A DNA stretch of 34,737 bases from Glutinoglossum americanum (lineage: Eukaryota > Ascomycota > Geoglossomycetes > Geoglossales > Geoglossaceae): contig JAGHQL010000229.1 of assembly GCA_020080175.1 (NCBI GenBank), forward strand, positions 1-34,737, in the 5' to 3' direction. A program made the position numbers and the translations under genes. The notes under the pieces are model-generated. The model was not told the DNA's origin and ran no database searches. It saw nothing but the letters and a program-made list of their open reading frames with translations. How positions within the stretch are numbered: the first letter of the stretch is position 1; every line of letters begins with the position of its first letter. Below are positions 1-11,329 of this stretch, piece after piece.

Positions 1-2949
1 GCCTGCCCGTGAGTGAACAGGAAGCCCTCGTGAACGGGGGAGGGGGGGGGGGGGGGGGCGGGGGGGGGGCGCGGGGTGGGTTAGGCAGTTGGAGGATTCG
101 GGGCGAAAGGGAACTTGTGGATGAAGAGCGGGATTCGAATGGGACGTTTGAAGATATGGAATCCATTCCCGAGAGGCCGTTGCTGGGGAACGTAAAAGGC
201 TCGACGTTTTTGAGGTCGGTTAGGTCGACTTGGGGCTGTGCGGTACGAGTCGAGTGGCCCAGAGATGTAGCGGCTCTCGGGGGAGTATGTCGGGATGGAG
301 CAGGTGGAACGATCGGTTGTTGCCCTACTTGCTTAGGTGGTGGAGGAGGCATGGTCACAGATGGTCTACGTCCGCTCCTCTGCGTGTCCATATGCCCCTG
401 TCTGACACCAGCATTCGTTGGTGGAACTCGCTCCTCCTCCAAGTTTGGCACGTATGTTGGCCTGGGCGGTATGCCGTGAGATCGCTCCTTCTCTTGCGCC
501 GGTGCAGGCGGGTCAATGTCCATTGCACTGCCAAAGCCACTGCTTCGACTGCTGCTGCTCTCAGCGCTCTTGCTACCGCTTCTATCGTATGCGGAAGTCT
601 CCTCGTCCGAACCGACTGTAGCGCCTAAAGATGTAGCCTTCGACACGCGGCTGGGCGCTCCTGTTGACCTGCTGCTCTTTACGCGTGGGTTCGAGCGCTT
701 CGAGTTTAATGGAGGAGGTTGATGAAAGTCATTTTGTTTGATGGTGCCATCCCAATCTTCTGGAAAGAATCTCGTCGGCCGTAGAGCCGGAGGCGGATCC
801 TTAAGTGAATTAGTTGTGGGTGTGGCGGCACCCATGAAAACGCCCGGTTGCGTTGGCGGCATCGGCGCTCGGGGCGGCCGGTTCGGCGAGCGGCCCCGAG
901 GAACTTGCGTTCTCCTGGGCGAGCGCTGACGGTGGTCTCTTTTCATTGGGGGCGGCGGCGGTCCACTGAAGACATTGCTTTCAAACTTGCCGTTCCAGTC
1001 ACCAGGCAAGAATCTCGTATTGATATTTTCTGTGCTCTTGCTTCGGAATCCCGCGCTTGCCGTAGGTGGTGCGTGGGTAAACATGTCGTCTCGGGTTTGG
1101 AAGCTAAAGCTATTGTTTTTCTTACGATTAGCATTACTATTCTCACGATCATGTTGAGAAAAATTGGGTCGGCTTAGTATGTCTGGAATATAAGAATCTG
1201 GCCCCATAGAAAGATTCTCGAAAGAACGAGAGGCCCCAGAACGGTTATGAAAGGAGTAGAAATACTTAAGAGGAGTCCTCTCTTTGACACCAGAAGCAGA
1301 GGCAGGCCGCTGTTCTTGTGCACTCTGATCGTCCAACGCACTTGCCATCCTATGGGTAAAGGTATCGAGTGGGTTTGGGTTTGGGTTTGGGTTTGAAACT
1401 TGTCTATTTTGTTCTTTGTCGTGAAGTGGCTCTACGGGTTCAGCTGTCGTCCGTGGCTTACGTCTCCCGCCGGAAGCACCACCAGGAGCAGCTCCACGTG
1501 CACGTGCGCCAGAATTGCGATGTTGGCGGTGGTCTTGCTCATTTCCTGAACTGTCAGATTCCACCCGTGGCGCATACCTCGACCTCCCTTGCTCGGCTTT
1601 ATTATGTATATCGGCTGGCGTTTTGATCGTCCCCGGCCTCTCTCGCATTGACCGGGAAGCCTTATTGATGGAGATGAAATCCGGTTTGGCAGGTGAATCG
1701 AGGGGTGAGTTGGCTACTTTATCACTCTCATCTGATACGGATTGTCTCCTACGCCTGCTAGCGCTCACGCTTCGATGACGGCGATGAGATGTAGGCGGTC
1801 GCTCGGGATTCTCCATTGTGTGTAGGTGGCTCGAAGCACGTTGTATGCCCTCCCTTGTACTTGTAGACCGACCTAGAGTTGCGCCAAGATGCGTCCGTTC
1901 TCCACCTCCTGTTGTGTATGGCGTGCTGACGCGCTCGTGCTCGCCGAAGGCATCTTCCATAGAAGGCTTGAAATTGCCGAGTGGATCCTGCTTTCTCGAT
2001 GTTGGGGATGGCCGTGGGGGAGCGTCGGGAACATTTTGGGGCCTTGATGCTTGTGTTCGAGCGTTGCTGCGGTGAACATGGTATGCGGAGGTGTCTGGTG
2101 CTGGTGGCTCATCACCTCCCGAGGCGTCTGGTGCATACCCCTTACGGCGGGTCTTGGTGCCTCCGCCCGACATGTCGTCGTGGCGACGATTAAAAAGTGG
2201 GTCCATCCCATCTCGACCGTGGCTGAAAGAAGGCCTATATTCAAAATAGTTGTTCCTGGCATCGTGACTAGCCTGATTTGGAGTACTCGCCCTATTTGGG
2301 GTGGTATACCCAGAACTTGTGCCTCCAGCAGGCGCCGGCTTGGGTGGTGTGCGATAACCCTGACCGCCAAAAGGACCACCGGGCCTCATCTTCCCCCACG
2401 CCTCGGCCCGATCTGTCCTACTACTCGCGGTTTCCTGTGCCCCGCCAGCTTGCTTACCCTTTTGGAATGCGTCTGCGTACTTTGAGAATCTCTTGGCAGT
2501 TGAAGAGGTCGTAGTGTTATACGATGGTCTTGGCTGTGGAGGTGGAGGGGGTGGAGGCGGAGGGGGCGGATAATACGTAGAGGCGTATGGGTTCCGTGGA
2601 GGCATGCCTGCCCTTGGCGGCATGGGTGCATATCCACGATAGCCAGCTTTCTGGCGATCGGTATCGTACTTGATCTTGAGTGTAGAATCGGAGAGGACTT
2701 CGTGTGCAACGTTGATTGCTTGAAATTTCGGGATGAACTCTGCTTCATGACCTGGGTTACGATCGGGATGGTATTTCATAGCTGCAGTGCAAGGGTATGA
2801 AGTTAGCACAACGGTAGCTGATATGGCTGGTTAGAGGCCGCGCTCCACGCACCAAGTTTCTTAAACTGCTTCTTGATCTCGCTGAGATCCGCCCCTGGCT
2901 TAAGCTCCAAGTCCTGATAGTAATCTCTGGAGATATCCGGTTTGACCAT
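1..2949 (-). CDS. J-domain (DnaJ-like) protein, C-terminus cut off by window start
   Basis: Exons are 2949-2853 and 2781-<1, with a 71-nt intron (GTGCGT..CTGCAG, branch-like GCTAAC). The rebuilt start is an ATG reading MVKPDISRDYY. The J-domain spans about residues 5-75: helix II QFKKLAMKYH, the HPD motif that stimulates Hsp70 ATPase (HPDRNPG), then KYDTDRQKAGY. The reading frame then stays open to base 1, giving at least 959 codons. Most of this is low-complexity Pro/Ser/Arg-rich sequence with an 11-proline stretch and two related short motifs, FLPGDWNGKF and FFPEDWDGTI. Filamentous fungi carry a conserved family of long J-proteins with this N-terminus, and the DWxG motifs may be family landmarks. 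The Hsp70 co-chaperone role follows from HPD; the client or location is unknown. A second proline run near the window edge is coded by a poly-C/poly-G tract (36-68) and may be unreliable. Confidence 0.88.
1371..1394. repeat. (GGGTTT)x4 hexamer repeat inside the J-protein gene
   Basis: Four perfect GGGTTT units. On the coding (minus) strand they encode alternating Pro-Asn. The unit is not the usual fungal telomere repeat TTAGGG, and the frame is open on both sides, so this is a coding microsatellite rather than a telomere remnant. Confidence 0.8.
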
Positions 2950-4405
2950 GTTCACGGTTTGTTGCTGCGACTGGGCAGCAGACCACGAACTTAGGCTGGT
3001 AAATCTCCAAGCTCTCGCCTTCTATCATGGAAGTGATTGCTTCCGGACTCGGCAACAACAGAACAATTGTATAGGTTACGGGTAGCTGTGCGGTAGCATC
3101 TGAGCGGCGTCCACCGAATGTCCGAAACGAATGTGTTACTCTTCCGTCACCTTTGCGGTAGATGCTCGCTGCTTGCTCGATCGACGAGCGAACTCGTTGC
3201 AACAGAGCCTTCTACGAGTCTAGGGACAGATCACTCGCAGGAGCCAAGAAATCTGGTGGCGTAGATAATCTCCAGGTGCCTGAAAGCGGAGATGTTGATG
3301 GGCTGGCGCTGCTGCCTGGCTTGCCTAGTTAGATGCAAGAGTGAGCGAGGGTAAACATTGAGGCTTAACACTCAGAATTGAGGTGATGCTGTGCAGGAAT
3401 CGCTCTACAACAACAAATGCGCACCGGCGACACAGGCCTTGCGAACGGGCTTTATCTCTCTTCACCGTACTTCGAGAAACAATGTACACGAGAGCGCTTG
3501 TTGTGCGAGAAGTTCGTGACGGTCCGGTGCGTTGTCAAGCGTCTAGGGCGAGCAAGCAAACTTGTGGTTGAGAGGCTCAGGACGTTTTGTTTGGTTTCGG
3601 TAAAGGCCCGTAAAGATGCCCAGTCTACCAACATGAATAGGAACTTCCACCAACACTAATTCTTCTCTGCCGTTCGGGACGCGCGCCTCATGATTTTCCC
3701 TGCACGAACACCATCATCCGACATATGCGCAACGAATAACAACAAAACAACAAAAGAGTTCCCCCTGGGGCTGGCCCGGCGCTGGTCCGCATTTCGATGA
3801 TTTTTTCGCCACGAACGATACGGCTTATCACGTGCTGATTGACCTGTCAGTGCTACTCGGGACTGGGTATCACCCTTGCCTCGTTTTCCGTCCTCTTCCT
3901 GTCACGTACGTGCATACATATATAATAGCTCCTCCAACCGACTATGCAGCCCTAAACGGCCAATCGCAACTACGTGAGACTGTCTAGGCGGTGTATCTTT
4001 TGTCGTGGGTCGCATCATGCATCGCACCTGAGAGGTGCAACTGGGCTACTGGGCTACTGGGCTGCTGGGCTGCTGGGCTGCTGGGCTACTGGGCAACAGG
4101 GCTACCGGACTAAATCTGGACCAACTGATATCAATCCACTTATTGAGCAAATGGCAGCAGTGCTTTGAACCATGAGCCAAGGGCTAGAATACGGTTATCT
4201 AACTGAACGAACTAGACGAGCCATTCAAACGTTAACTGAATGCAAGTACCACCGTTTCTGGCAAGAGTCCCTGGCTAGTTTATCGGAGGATCTGTCATTG
4301 TTAAGTAAGCCTGCACCGCGAGATAGATCATCTCTCTCTATCGACCTTATCTATCCTTCTATTGCAGACGCCGTCCGGTAATCTTCCCAAAAGAAAGAAT
4401 CACCA
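2950..4405. other. Intergenic: J-protein promoter and 3' flank of HIS5
   Basis: About 1.45 kb with no supported gene. The J-protein is transcribed leftward from here and HIS5 ends at the right edge. A palindromic CACGTG lies at 3829-3834 and an AT-rich TATA-like stretch near 3917-3927; neither is assigned to a start site. The only clear structure is the octamer minisatellite at 4043-4106. The open frames here are short, lack family motifs, and several overlap the repeat. Confidence 0.6.
4043..4106. repeat. Octamer minisatellite, 8 units of GGGCTRCT
   Basis: Eight consecutive 8-base units: six are GGGCTACT or GGGCTGCT, and the last two (GGGCAACA, GGGCTACC) are degenerate. It lies in intergenic DNA about 300 bp past the HIS5 stop. 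An 8-base unit would shift frame if translated, which fits non-coding DNA. Confidence 0.9.
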
Positions 4406-5851
4406 TCATGCAATAACATCGTTTGCCTTCTCCCTTGCCATTTCTTCAGATGAAGATGCCCCCTCTCCCTCGCTGTAGATTTTACCCAGTGTCTGCTGAA
4501 ACTCCACTAGCATCCTACCAACCTCTTCCTCCGTGCCTACAGTGATCCGCAAACACCCTTCACACCCCAGCTCCTTTCCCCGAAACCTTACAACCACACC
4601 CCTTTTCTCCGCTAGTTCTTCATACAATGCCAATGCAACCTTGTTACATGGTCTGCCGCCAGGCTTATCCAGGATCTCCATGAGCAAGAAGTTCGCATCC
4701 TGGCCTCCTCTGTGGCGGCCTATTCCAGGGATCTGCGGCAGCTCTGCCAGCATGCGTTGACGCTGGGTCAGAATCTGTGCTCGATGCGCGCGCATAACCC
4801 CTAGGCTCTTTGGCGATAGCGCCGAGATTGCTAGCGCGGATGTGGGTGAGGAGATGTTGTATGGAGCCTTTAGGCTGTTGAGCAACCTCGCGATAGGTGG
4901 GCTTGTGAATACTGCGCCCAAGCGGATACCCGCGAGCCCAAACCCTTTGCTCAATGTCTGCATAACAACCAAATTTGGCCATTCTGTCACCCATTCAGCG
5001 AGCGAACTACCCTCAGACGCAAAGTCGATATAGGCTTCGTCCAACACAACAATGCCATTCCAGGTTGGGTGCTCCAGTACTTTTATCAGCGCATTTTTTT
5101 CGACTAAATTCGCTGTTGGGTTTCCCGGCGAGCAGGCGTAAAAGAGTTTGATGGCTGGGTCCTGGCTCAGGACCTCGTTAATAGCGTCAGGCTGGAGGGC
5201 ATAGCTGTTGGCGATATCTAGTGGAACCTTCACAACTTCTATGTCGTTGACCTGAGCGGATACGGCGTACATACCATAGGTGGGTGGGCATGTGAGGATT
5301 TTGTCGATGCCAGGCCTACAGAAGCAGCGGAGAAGAGCATCAATGGCTTCATCGGATCCCACTCCAATAAAGAGGTTGTCAGGGCTTAAAGAACGGCTTG
5401 TATGGGTGTGGGTATTGCGGAAGCTGCAGAGCAGCTGCTTGAGATCTAGTTGGTGCCTGAGTGGTTTGTTAAATATGAGTAAATTCCTCTCAATAGCTGT
5501 GCAGAAATGTCAAAGATCTTGTAGTTACGGGTCTGGGTATCGATTCAAGCCCTTCAGGTTGAACACCGTGGTCAGCTCCTCCTGAATAGCACTGTTGGTG
5601 CTTCCATTCACAAATAGAGATTCGCCTTTGCTTGCCGCTAGCACCGGACCGTACGCATTTTCATTGGCATCAAGAAGGATATTCCTCCCGTTATCTTTGT
5701 AGTCACTGCCTCATTAGCCCGTCGTACAAGTAACTCGAATAACATTTTGAGTATAATCTACATACTCTCTAGCGCAGCGATATGGCTGGAGAGTAAGAAT
5801 ATTCGGTCGCGCGCATTTTTCGAGATCGAACGGGGAAGATTTCTGCGTCAT
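4406..5851 (-). CDS. HIS5: Histidinol-phosphate aminotransferase
   Basis: Exons 5851-5766, 5705-5529 and 5456-4406, with introns of 60 and 72 nt (GTATGT..GGCAG and GTAACT..CTCAG); total 437 aa. It is a class I/II PLP aminotransferase that converts imidazole-acetol phosphate plus glutamate to histidinol phosphate in histidine synthesis. Landmarks, in order: N-terminal CARPNILTLQPYRCARDDY, LLDANENAYGP, YPDPHQ, IGVGSDEAID, CSPGNPT (Asn about 200), VLDEAYIDF (Asp about 227, Tyr about 230), and the PLP Schiff-base lysine in TLSKGFGLAGIRLG (about Lys258, with Arg about 266). Exon 1 encodes the conserved first 28 residues, so the ATG at 5851 is well supported; the first ATG of the long downstream frame is internal. 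Length fits the family. No clear Gcn4/CpcA site (TGACTCA) was seen in the 420-bp upstream gap. All key residues are present. Confidence 0.96.
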
Positions 5852-6270
5852 GGTGAGGCCGGGGGTGAAGGGCGGGATGGCGGGGTGCGGAAGAAATGGT
5901 CGTTGGACTGGCGCCTTTTCGTAAATTGTATGTACCTTTCTTCCGACTGCAGACTACAGGTTTCCGGCAGCGTGAATCTTGAAAGCTTTCGCCAACTACG
6001 CGACTTGGGCTCTCAAATTCTCAGGTTTCATGGCAATCACCAACGAGGATATGGGAATTCTAAGATGGAGATAATCATGCACGCCCATACCCTACATGCG
6101 TCCCATAGCCAAATGCTGAAAACCGTATTGTATGTACATACGTATTTGGGACTGACAGCTCCCAGTGCCGATGTGAGCAGGTACCAAAAATTTGGCCTGC
6201 GCACGCAATAGTAAAAGGGATTAGAGACAAATAAAAGCCGAGCAAACTTCCCATGTGAGATTTGGAATGT
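5852..6270. other. Intergenic: HIS5 promoter / NMA111 3' flank
   Basis: 419 bp between two leftward genes; it must hold the HIS5 promoter and the NMA111 terminator. No repeat, RNA gene or clear regulatory motif was recognised. Confidence 0.5.
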
Positions 6271-9200
6271 TCAGCTTCCTATATCACCTCTGTTGGTTTC
6301 CTCGTCTATACCACCCTGTGCGACGACCGTCTCGTCCATGTCATCGGCCGTAAAGGCTGCTGCCAAGCCACTGTCTACGACGCCCTTCTCATGTGTTATT
6401 CTTCTCCACCCAGAAGGTTCCCCCGCATCCGCCACGAATTCCATGGTAGGAAACTTTGAAATCTCAGCCCTGACCCACGGACAACAGGGATTTCCAAGGG
6501 GCTCACATAATGTTCATTCTTCTTAATTGTGATCACGAAGGGGATGTTGTCAAAGGTCCTGATTCTAACTCTGAAGTCTGCAAACTATAGATTAGATACA
6601 GAAAGCGCCCGCATAAAAGCTTAGACTGAAACCTACATGTATTGTCTGGGATTTTGGAAACCTCTCTGAGAAACGAGTCGAGGTCTAATGTCGGAACACC
6701 ATTGACCGCTAGAATGAAGTTTGTGGGTACCAATGCGTACTGACTTGCTGGAGAGCCCCTCGTCTAATCGGTAATTAGAAATGTGTATGCTAAGATCCTA
6801 GGCGGGGGGGAATAGAATTTACCCTGGCCGATACGTAAACTTCTGAATGCAGTATGCTGATTTGCTGTCTCACAGCATGGTGGGGTCGGTGTAAAATAGC
6901 CCCGCAGAATATAACAGCACGGTTAGTCTCTAGATCTTCGGTGGGCACCGTGGGAACTTGAAGTCTCATCTCCTCGCATTTTCGGACGATGACCACATCG
7001 AGAACATCGTGATCGTACATGACGTCTAACTCAGAGATGCGGGTGATAATCTTGCCGTTAATGGAAAGGATCACGTCACTCTCTTGAAGGTGTTGTGTGT
7101 GTCCACATTCGACCTTTCGAATCATGAACAGCTGGTGGCGTTCCGGATTATTTTCTTCAACTTTACAAATCCATTCTAATAGAAAATTAGTTTTGTTGCT
7201 CGGAGGATCTCAATACACAAATTACAGATACCATACCCTCTGAGACACCCATGATCCTTGCTTGACTCATCTGCATTGTGTGTAGCTCAACATTCAGGAT
7301 TCTCAGTTTTGGGGTGATTCCTCGCTGAATCTGTTTGACTACCGGGAGCAATGTCGGAGTCGCGAGACCGAGGTGATATTCTATGTCCTTGTTGGCATGT
7401 GGCCGTTCTCCTAGGTAGGTGAGCCAAAGGGCTTGAACAGTTCCGTCCTCGCCGACGAGTACGCCACTACCGCATTGGCTGCTGAGATTTGTATCAACGG
7501 TTATGGCGTCGACATTAATTGCTCGGTATCGAGGGGCTGCAGGATTGGCTGGAATCGCGACGGTTGTGATATCAGTGACGGTAGTTTTCGCAACAACGAC
7601 TCTAAGGTTTTGATTGAAGCCTAGAAATATCGTTGACGCCCCCTGCTGAATATATTCTGTGCTCAATTTAGCGCTCTTGACGGGTGCCTGAACTAGCGAG
7701 GGGTCATATTGGATGACGGTATAGTTCTGTAAAGGATGCATGAAGAGTACTTTGCCTTCCACAATGATGGAATCTGCGACCGTTACGGTAATGTCGCAGA
7801 GGTTGTAAGGGACAATTGCTCGTGAGACCACCACATGTCCCTTCTCAGCATCAATCACTAAACCGCACCCTGTCTTGCGCGCTCGAGGAAATCCATCCAA
7901 TTTGACTGGCATAGTACACGAGATCCGTACGAAGCTGCGGACCACATCCGCGGCAGCAGGGTGGCTGACACTATCGAGCCGGATGAAATTGGCTTTTCGA
8001 GGTACGGGTGGAGTTGGAGGTAGAGGATCGGTCAGTTCGACGAAGTCCCATATTCCAGTCACATCGTTACGGATAGCCATTCTCATTTTGCTTGTCCAAT
8101 GGCGATCGATATAGAAGATTGATGTGTGCATAGTGTGGAGGTCTCGGAGGTGACGGTAAACTACAACGACTCGGGCGCGGTCTACATATTTTAGTAAGTT
8201 AATATCTACCAGAAGACTCCTAACATACCGGGAATAGCCTTCATAACATCGATGAACGTTTTAAGGTTTGGCGTTTCCTTTTGATCCACCGATTCAATCA
8301 TCCAGCCACGATCTATTCCATCAAATCGGAACGACCCAGAGGGCTCGCAAACATAAACGCCACGGACCGGGATCGCGTATAGCCTAGCTTGTTGGTAGGA
8401 GAGGTCGTGGAAAGCGGCTCCACAAACTGTAACAAAACGGTCTGGTGTGATAGCATGGAGATCGTCGACGTCCAACTCAACTTCGATGTTCTCCCCCCCG
8501 CGTTGTATCAGAAGCTTCACCTTTTGGCTGACAGAAGAGTCTAATATCTCGTCCAGGCGGATGAACTTGGTTAATAATTCCCCATTGACCTTGATAAGAA
8601 TATCGCCCTCCTCGATATGTAGGTGAGATGGCCCTTCCGGCAAAACAACCTCTGCGACGAGCATTCCGATCTCTTTTGGGAACCCGGCTCTAACTACAGC
8701 CTCTGATTCAGGAGCGAGACCTAACCTTCGGCACTCATCAAAGGGCTTAAAAAGCCATTGACATTGAATTGTTCCTCGGCTGACTGCTTCTCCCTGCTGT
8801 ATGCATCTTAGAGCTCGTAGTGGCCGATCCAGCGGTAGGAAGTAATCCGTAGCAGCTGGGGGATGTGATTAACAAAGTGGCGAGCAAGGGGATACCCCAC
8901 AACCAACCTTCAGTGCTGCCTCCAGCTTGTATAGCCACTACATAACCATCAATGTTGACCACGGGGCTTCCAGAGCTTCCGCCACTGGCCGAAGCGGCAG
9001 CTTGAATGTAGTTGGTGTCTAGAGATGATTAATAACTGTGAAGCCAGTATACTACCAGAAAACGTACTGAAATCGTTATAGCCTTCACCGTATTCAGGCG
9101 CATTGCGGTCTATGCGACTGATAATACCTGACAATATACTGAGCTTTTCTCCTGCGTCGTTGCCGACAACCCTGATCTCGGACCCGACTCCTAGTCTTCA

Positions 9201-9825
9201 TCAGCCAGCGCCTTTCCCTTAAATATGCCATTAAACGAACGTGCAAGATCCGGCCTTAATTCCAATTCAGCCACTGGCATGTACTTTATCGCCTTTGGAT
9301 CGAATCTGAGAAATCCGAAGTCATGTACCGGGTCACGGTAAACTGGATAGACATCACACTTGACGATTTGTTAGCTGAAGTTCGGCACCGAGTCTGTATT
9401 AGAGGATACCATACTTCCTCATGATTGTCAAACACGCAATGACCCCAAAAGGGCCCGGCGCCTACGACATGACGGTTGGTGAGAATGTAACCCTTTTCTG
9501 AATCAACCACGAACCCGGTAGCTTCGCTTGTGATGGCCGAGTCGGTATCAAAAGAGCACGTTTGACAGAAACGGATTGATACAACTCTTCGAACGACCTT
9601 CTCGATCGTGATTTGCCACTCTGGGGAATCTGCTGTGCCAGACCCCATTGCCAGTAATCGAGCATCATCACCATCCATGTCCATTTCGAACAAGCCTTCA
9701 CCGTCCGGCGTTTCTTCGTCTGCTACGAACTCGACTGCTTCTGCTTTCATTTGTTTCGTTGGTCGATCTAGGAAAGGGGGCAAAGGCTGTTTCCGCTTGC
9801 TTCGTATTTCATGGCCAACATCCAT
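6271..9825 (-). CDS. NMA111: Nma111-type nuclear HtrA serine protease (tandem protease/PDZ)
   Basis: Ten exons: 9825-9415, 9358-9241, 9190-9068, 9018-8908, 8855-8229, 8181-7237, 7175-6823, 6763-6637, 6577-6507, 6462-6271. The nine introns are 44-61 nt and the spliced length is 1025 aa, typical of fungal Nma111. The family is the yeast Nma111/HtrA2-like protease linked to apoptosis-like death and lipid homeostasis. The first protease domain has a full triad: His119 in [11 protein letters not shown], Asp150 in [13 protein letters not shown], Ser233 in [11 protein letters not shown]-type regions follow ([19 protein letters not shown]; later [19 protein letters not shown] and [15 protein letters not shown]). 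A second protease-like half ([30 protein letters not shown]) looks catalytically degenerate, as is usual in this family. The N-terminus has a basic, NLS-like [10 protein letters not shown]. Upstream in-frame codons before 9825 contain no ATG. Two donors are unusual (GTTCGT, GTTGGT). The C-terminus ends in an acidic tail, [14 protein letters not shown]. Confidence 0.95.
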
Positions 9826-10478
9826 CTCGAGAGACTGAGCGTGGAGAGAAATTTCTAACTGCGGCGACGAAGGGCGTATTTTAGAGCCGCCGGCAGCGCT
9901 ACTTAAAATGCTAATGGTACGCAGCTGTTGATGAGACAAAACTAAATCTCAAGTCGCTGTCGCACCGTTAAAATTCGAGCGAACGAGGTTTTATAAGTTT
10001 TGAAGGGGATAGGCTGAAGGGCGTCAAAGCTGAGGCGCGTAACGGAGGCCGCCTCCTTTTGGCCGACACACATTCGAGTAGTATGCTAGATAGTTGGAGG
10101 AGGGAAAAGGAGGCAAATCACAGCTGACCTGGTCCTTCATCAGATGCACAGACCCCCAGTGGAAAGAGAGAAAATACGTAGTACGGAGAGGGTAGTTTGT
10201 TATTAGTACGCGTAGGTTTGAGTATTATTATCGCGCCAAGCACGAACCCTGGCTCAAGCCACAACGGCCTCGTACTCTATCCTGACCACCCTAAAACTGA
10301 CTTCCTTTCAAACTTCAAAGTTCCCTCGACCAATACCAATGATAACCCATAGCGTCACTAGTGCGCTGACCACCCTAAAACTGACTTCCTTTCAAACTTC
10401 AAAGTTCTCTCGACCAATACCAATGATAACCCATAGCGCCACTAGTGCGCTGGACCACCTTAGTAGATCTAAAAGCTT
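9826..10478. other. Intergenic: NMA111 promoter and 84-bp tandem repeat
   Basis: 653 bp between two leftward genes. It contains the NMA111 promoter region (right of 9825) and, next to the Myb-like gene, the 84-bp direct repeat at 10283-10450. Nothing else was recognised. Confidence 0.55.
10283..10450. repeat. 84-bp tandem direct repeat, two copies
   Basis: Copies 10283-10366 and 10367-10450 are head-to-tail and differ at only two bases that I can see (C/T in TTCCCTCG vs TTCTCTCG, and T/C in AGCGTCAC vs AGCGCCAC). A third, degenerate partial copy (shared ACCACCT, CTTTCAAA, TTCCCTCG, ATAAC) continues from 10451 into the 3' coding end of the Myb-like gene. Position suggests the repeat lies in that gene's 3' UTR or just past it. 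Confidence 0.9.
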
Positions 10479-11329
10479 TCAAATTCCCTCGCTATTCTCG
10501 ATAACTTCCTCCACTTCGAAAACCCCATCCATCCTGGGCTGGAATACTGTCGCAGTATCTCCATCCCCGTTAACATCCATCACATCAACACCAGTCCCCC
10601 CCTCCGCCGCCTTGGCAGTCGCAGATGCCTCACCACCCTTCGCTTTGACAATAGTGAGCGCATCATACTTGCTATCGATATCCTCACTGTTCACCTCCTC
10701 TTCTAGATTCTTTTTCGCCTTCTAAATCTGATTGTTAGTCTCGAGACTCTTCTCACTCTCGCTCGCAGTGCCCACCTTGCTTCCGGCATTTCTCCCCTTG
10801 CCACCACCCGAGATCTTCTCTTTCCCTCCGTCCAGTACCTTCTCATTCTCATCTTCAGACAACTTATTTTTCTTGAGCGCAGGCTCTTCGTCGTCTTGGC
10901 TAGTTATCTCCAAATTACCATTTCCTCGCTTGCGTCCCGTTTTGGCTCCCCCATTCTTGGCCCTGGGCTTGCGAACCGCCTTCTCCTTCGCCTGGGTAGC
11001 TGCCTTGGCAGGAGATGCGTCGCCCTTGAGCTTGCTAGCACTCGCATTGCCAACTGGAGATGCATCTTCACTATCTGCATTCCCGCCACTTGCAGCAGCC
11101 GCAATTTCCCGTTTGATCTCCCCCCAGACCCGTTGCATCCCTCGAACGGTGCGACCATTCGGAGGTTGGAGTTTAGTCCAATCTGGAGCATGGCCGCTCT
11201 GATCGAGGATTGACATGCATAGCGCAAGCTTGGGAAACGATCAATTTAGGCGGTAAAACACAAAGACATGCTCGAACAGCTTACCTTTTCGACCACACTC
11301 CAAGGGCGTCCTTTCTGAGACGGATTCAT
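10479..11329 (-). CDS. Small basic nuclear protein with Myb/SANT-like N-terminal domain
   Basis: Proposed exons 11329-11285, 11228-10776 and 10721-10479, giving 246 aa. The first intron (56 nt) is GTAAGC..CCCAAG. The second (54 nt) is GTGGGC..ATTTAG, with an ACTAAC branch site; it removes an in-frame TAG at 10724-10722 that would otherwise end the protein 80 codons early. The N-terminus has regularly spaced tryptophans (W10, W32, W50) in GRPWSVVEKLALCM, APDWTKL and GMQRVWGEIKRE, a Myb/SANT-like pattern. The middle is Lys/Ala/Ser/Gly-rich with a basic, NLS-like VRKPRAKNGGAKTGRKR. The tail is acidic (FEVEEVIENSEGI). A DNA- or chromatin-binding role is an inference from composition and the W pattern; I do not recognise an ortholog. 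If the second intron were not used, a shorter protein of 168 aa would result. Confidence 0.72.

Noticed and set aside
9-722. Rightward frames across the first 700 bases.
   Set aside because: They are shadows of the leftward J-protein frame, which is continuous from its HPD domain.
1371-1394. GGGTTT repeat as an interstitial telomere.
   Set aside because: The unit is not TTAGGG and it codes Pro-Asn within an open frame.
6271-9825. NMA111 looks like a broken protease pseudogene spread over several frames.
   Set aside because: Each frame change coincides with a 44-61 nt GT..AG intron, the spliced phases add up to 1025 aa, and the catalytic triad is intact.
9826-9939. A longer N-terminus for NMA111 starting at 9939.
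   Set aside because: That frame begins with TTG, not ATG; the ATG at 9825 gives the usual short basic N-terminus.
10479-11216. Rightward Ser/Leu-rich frames over the Myb-like gene.
   Set aside because: They are antisense to the Lys/Ala/Ser-rich coding strand, and the opposite strand carries the splice sites and W-pattern domain.
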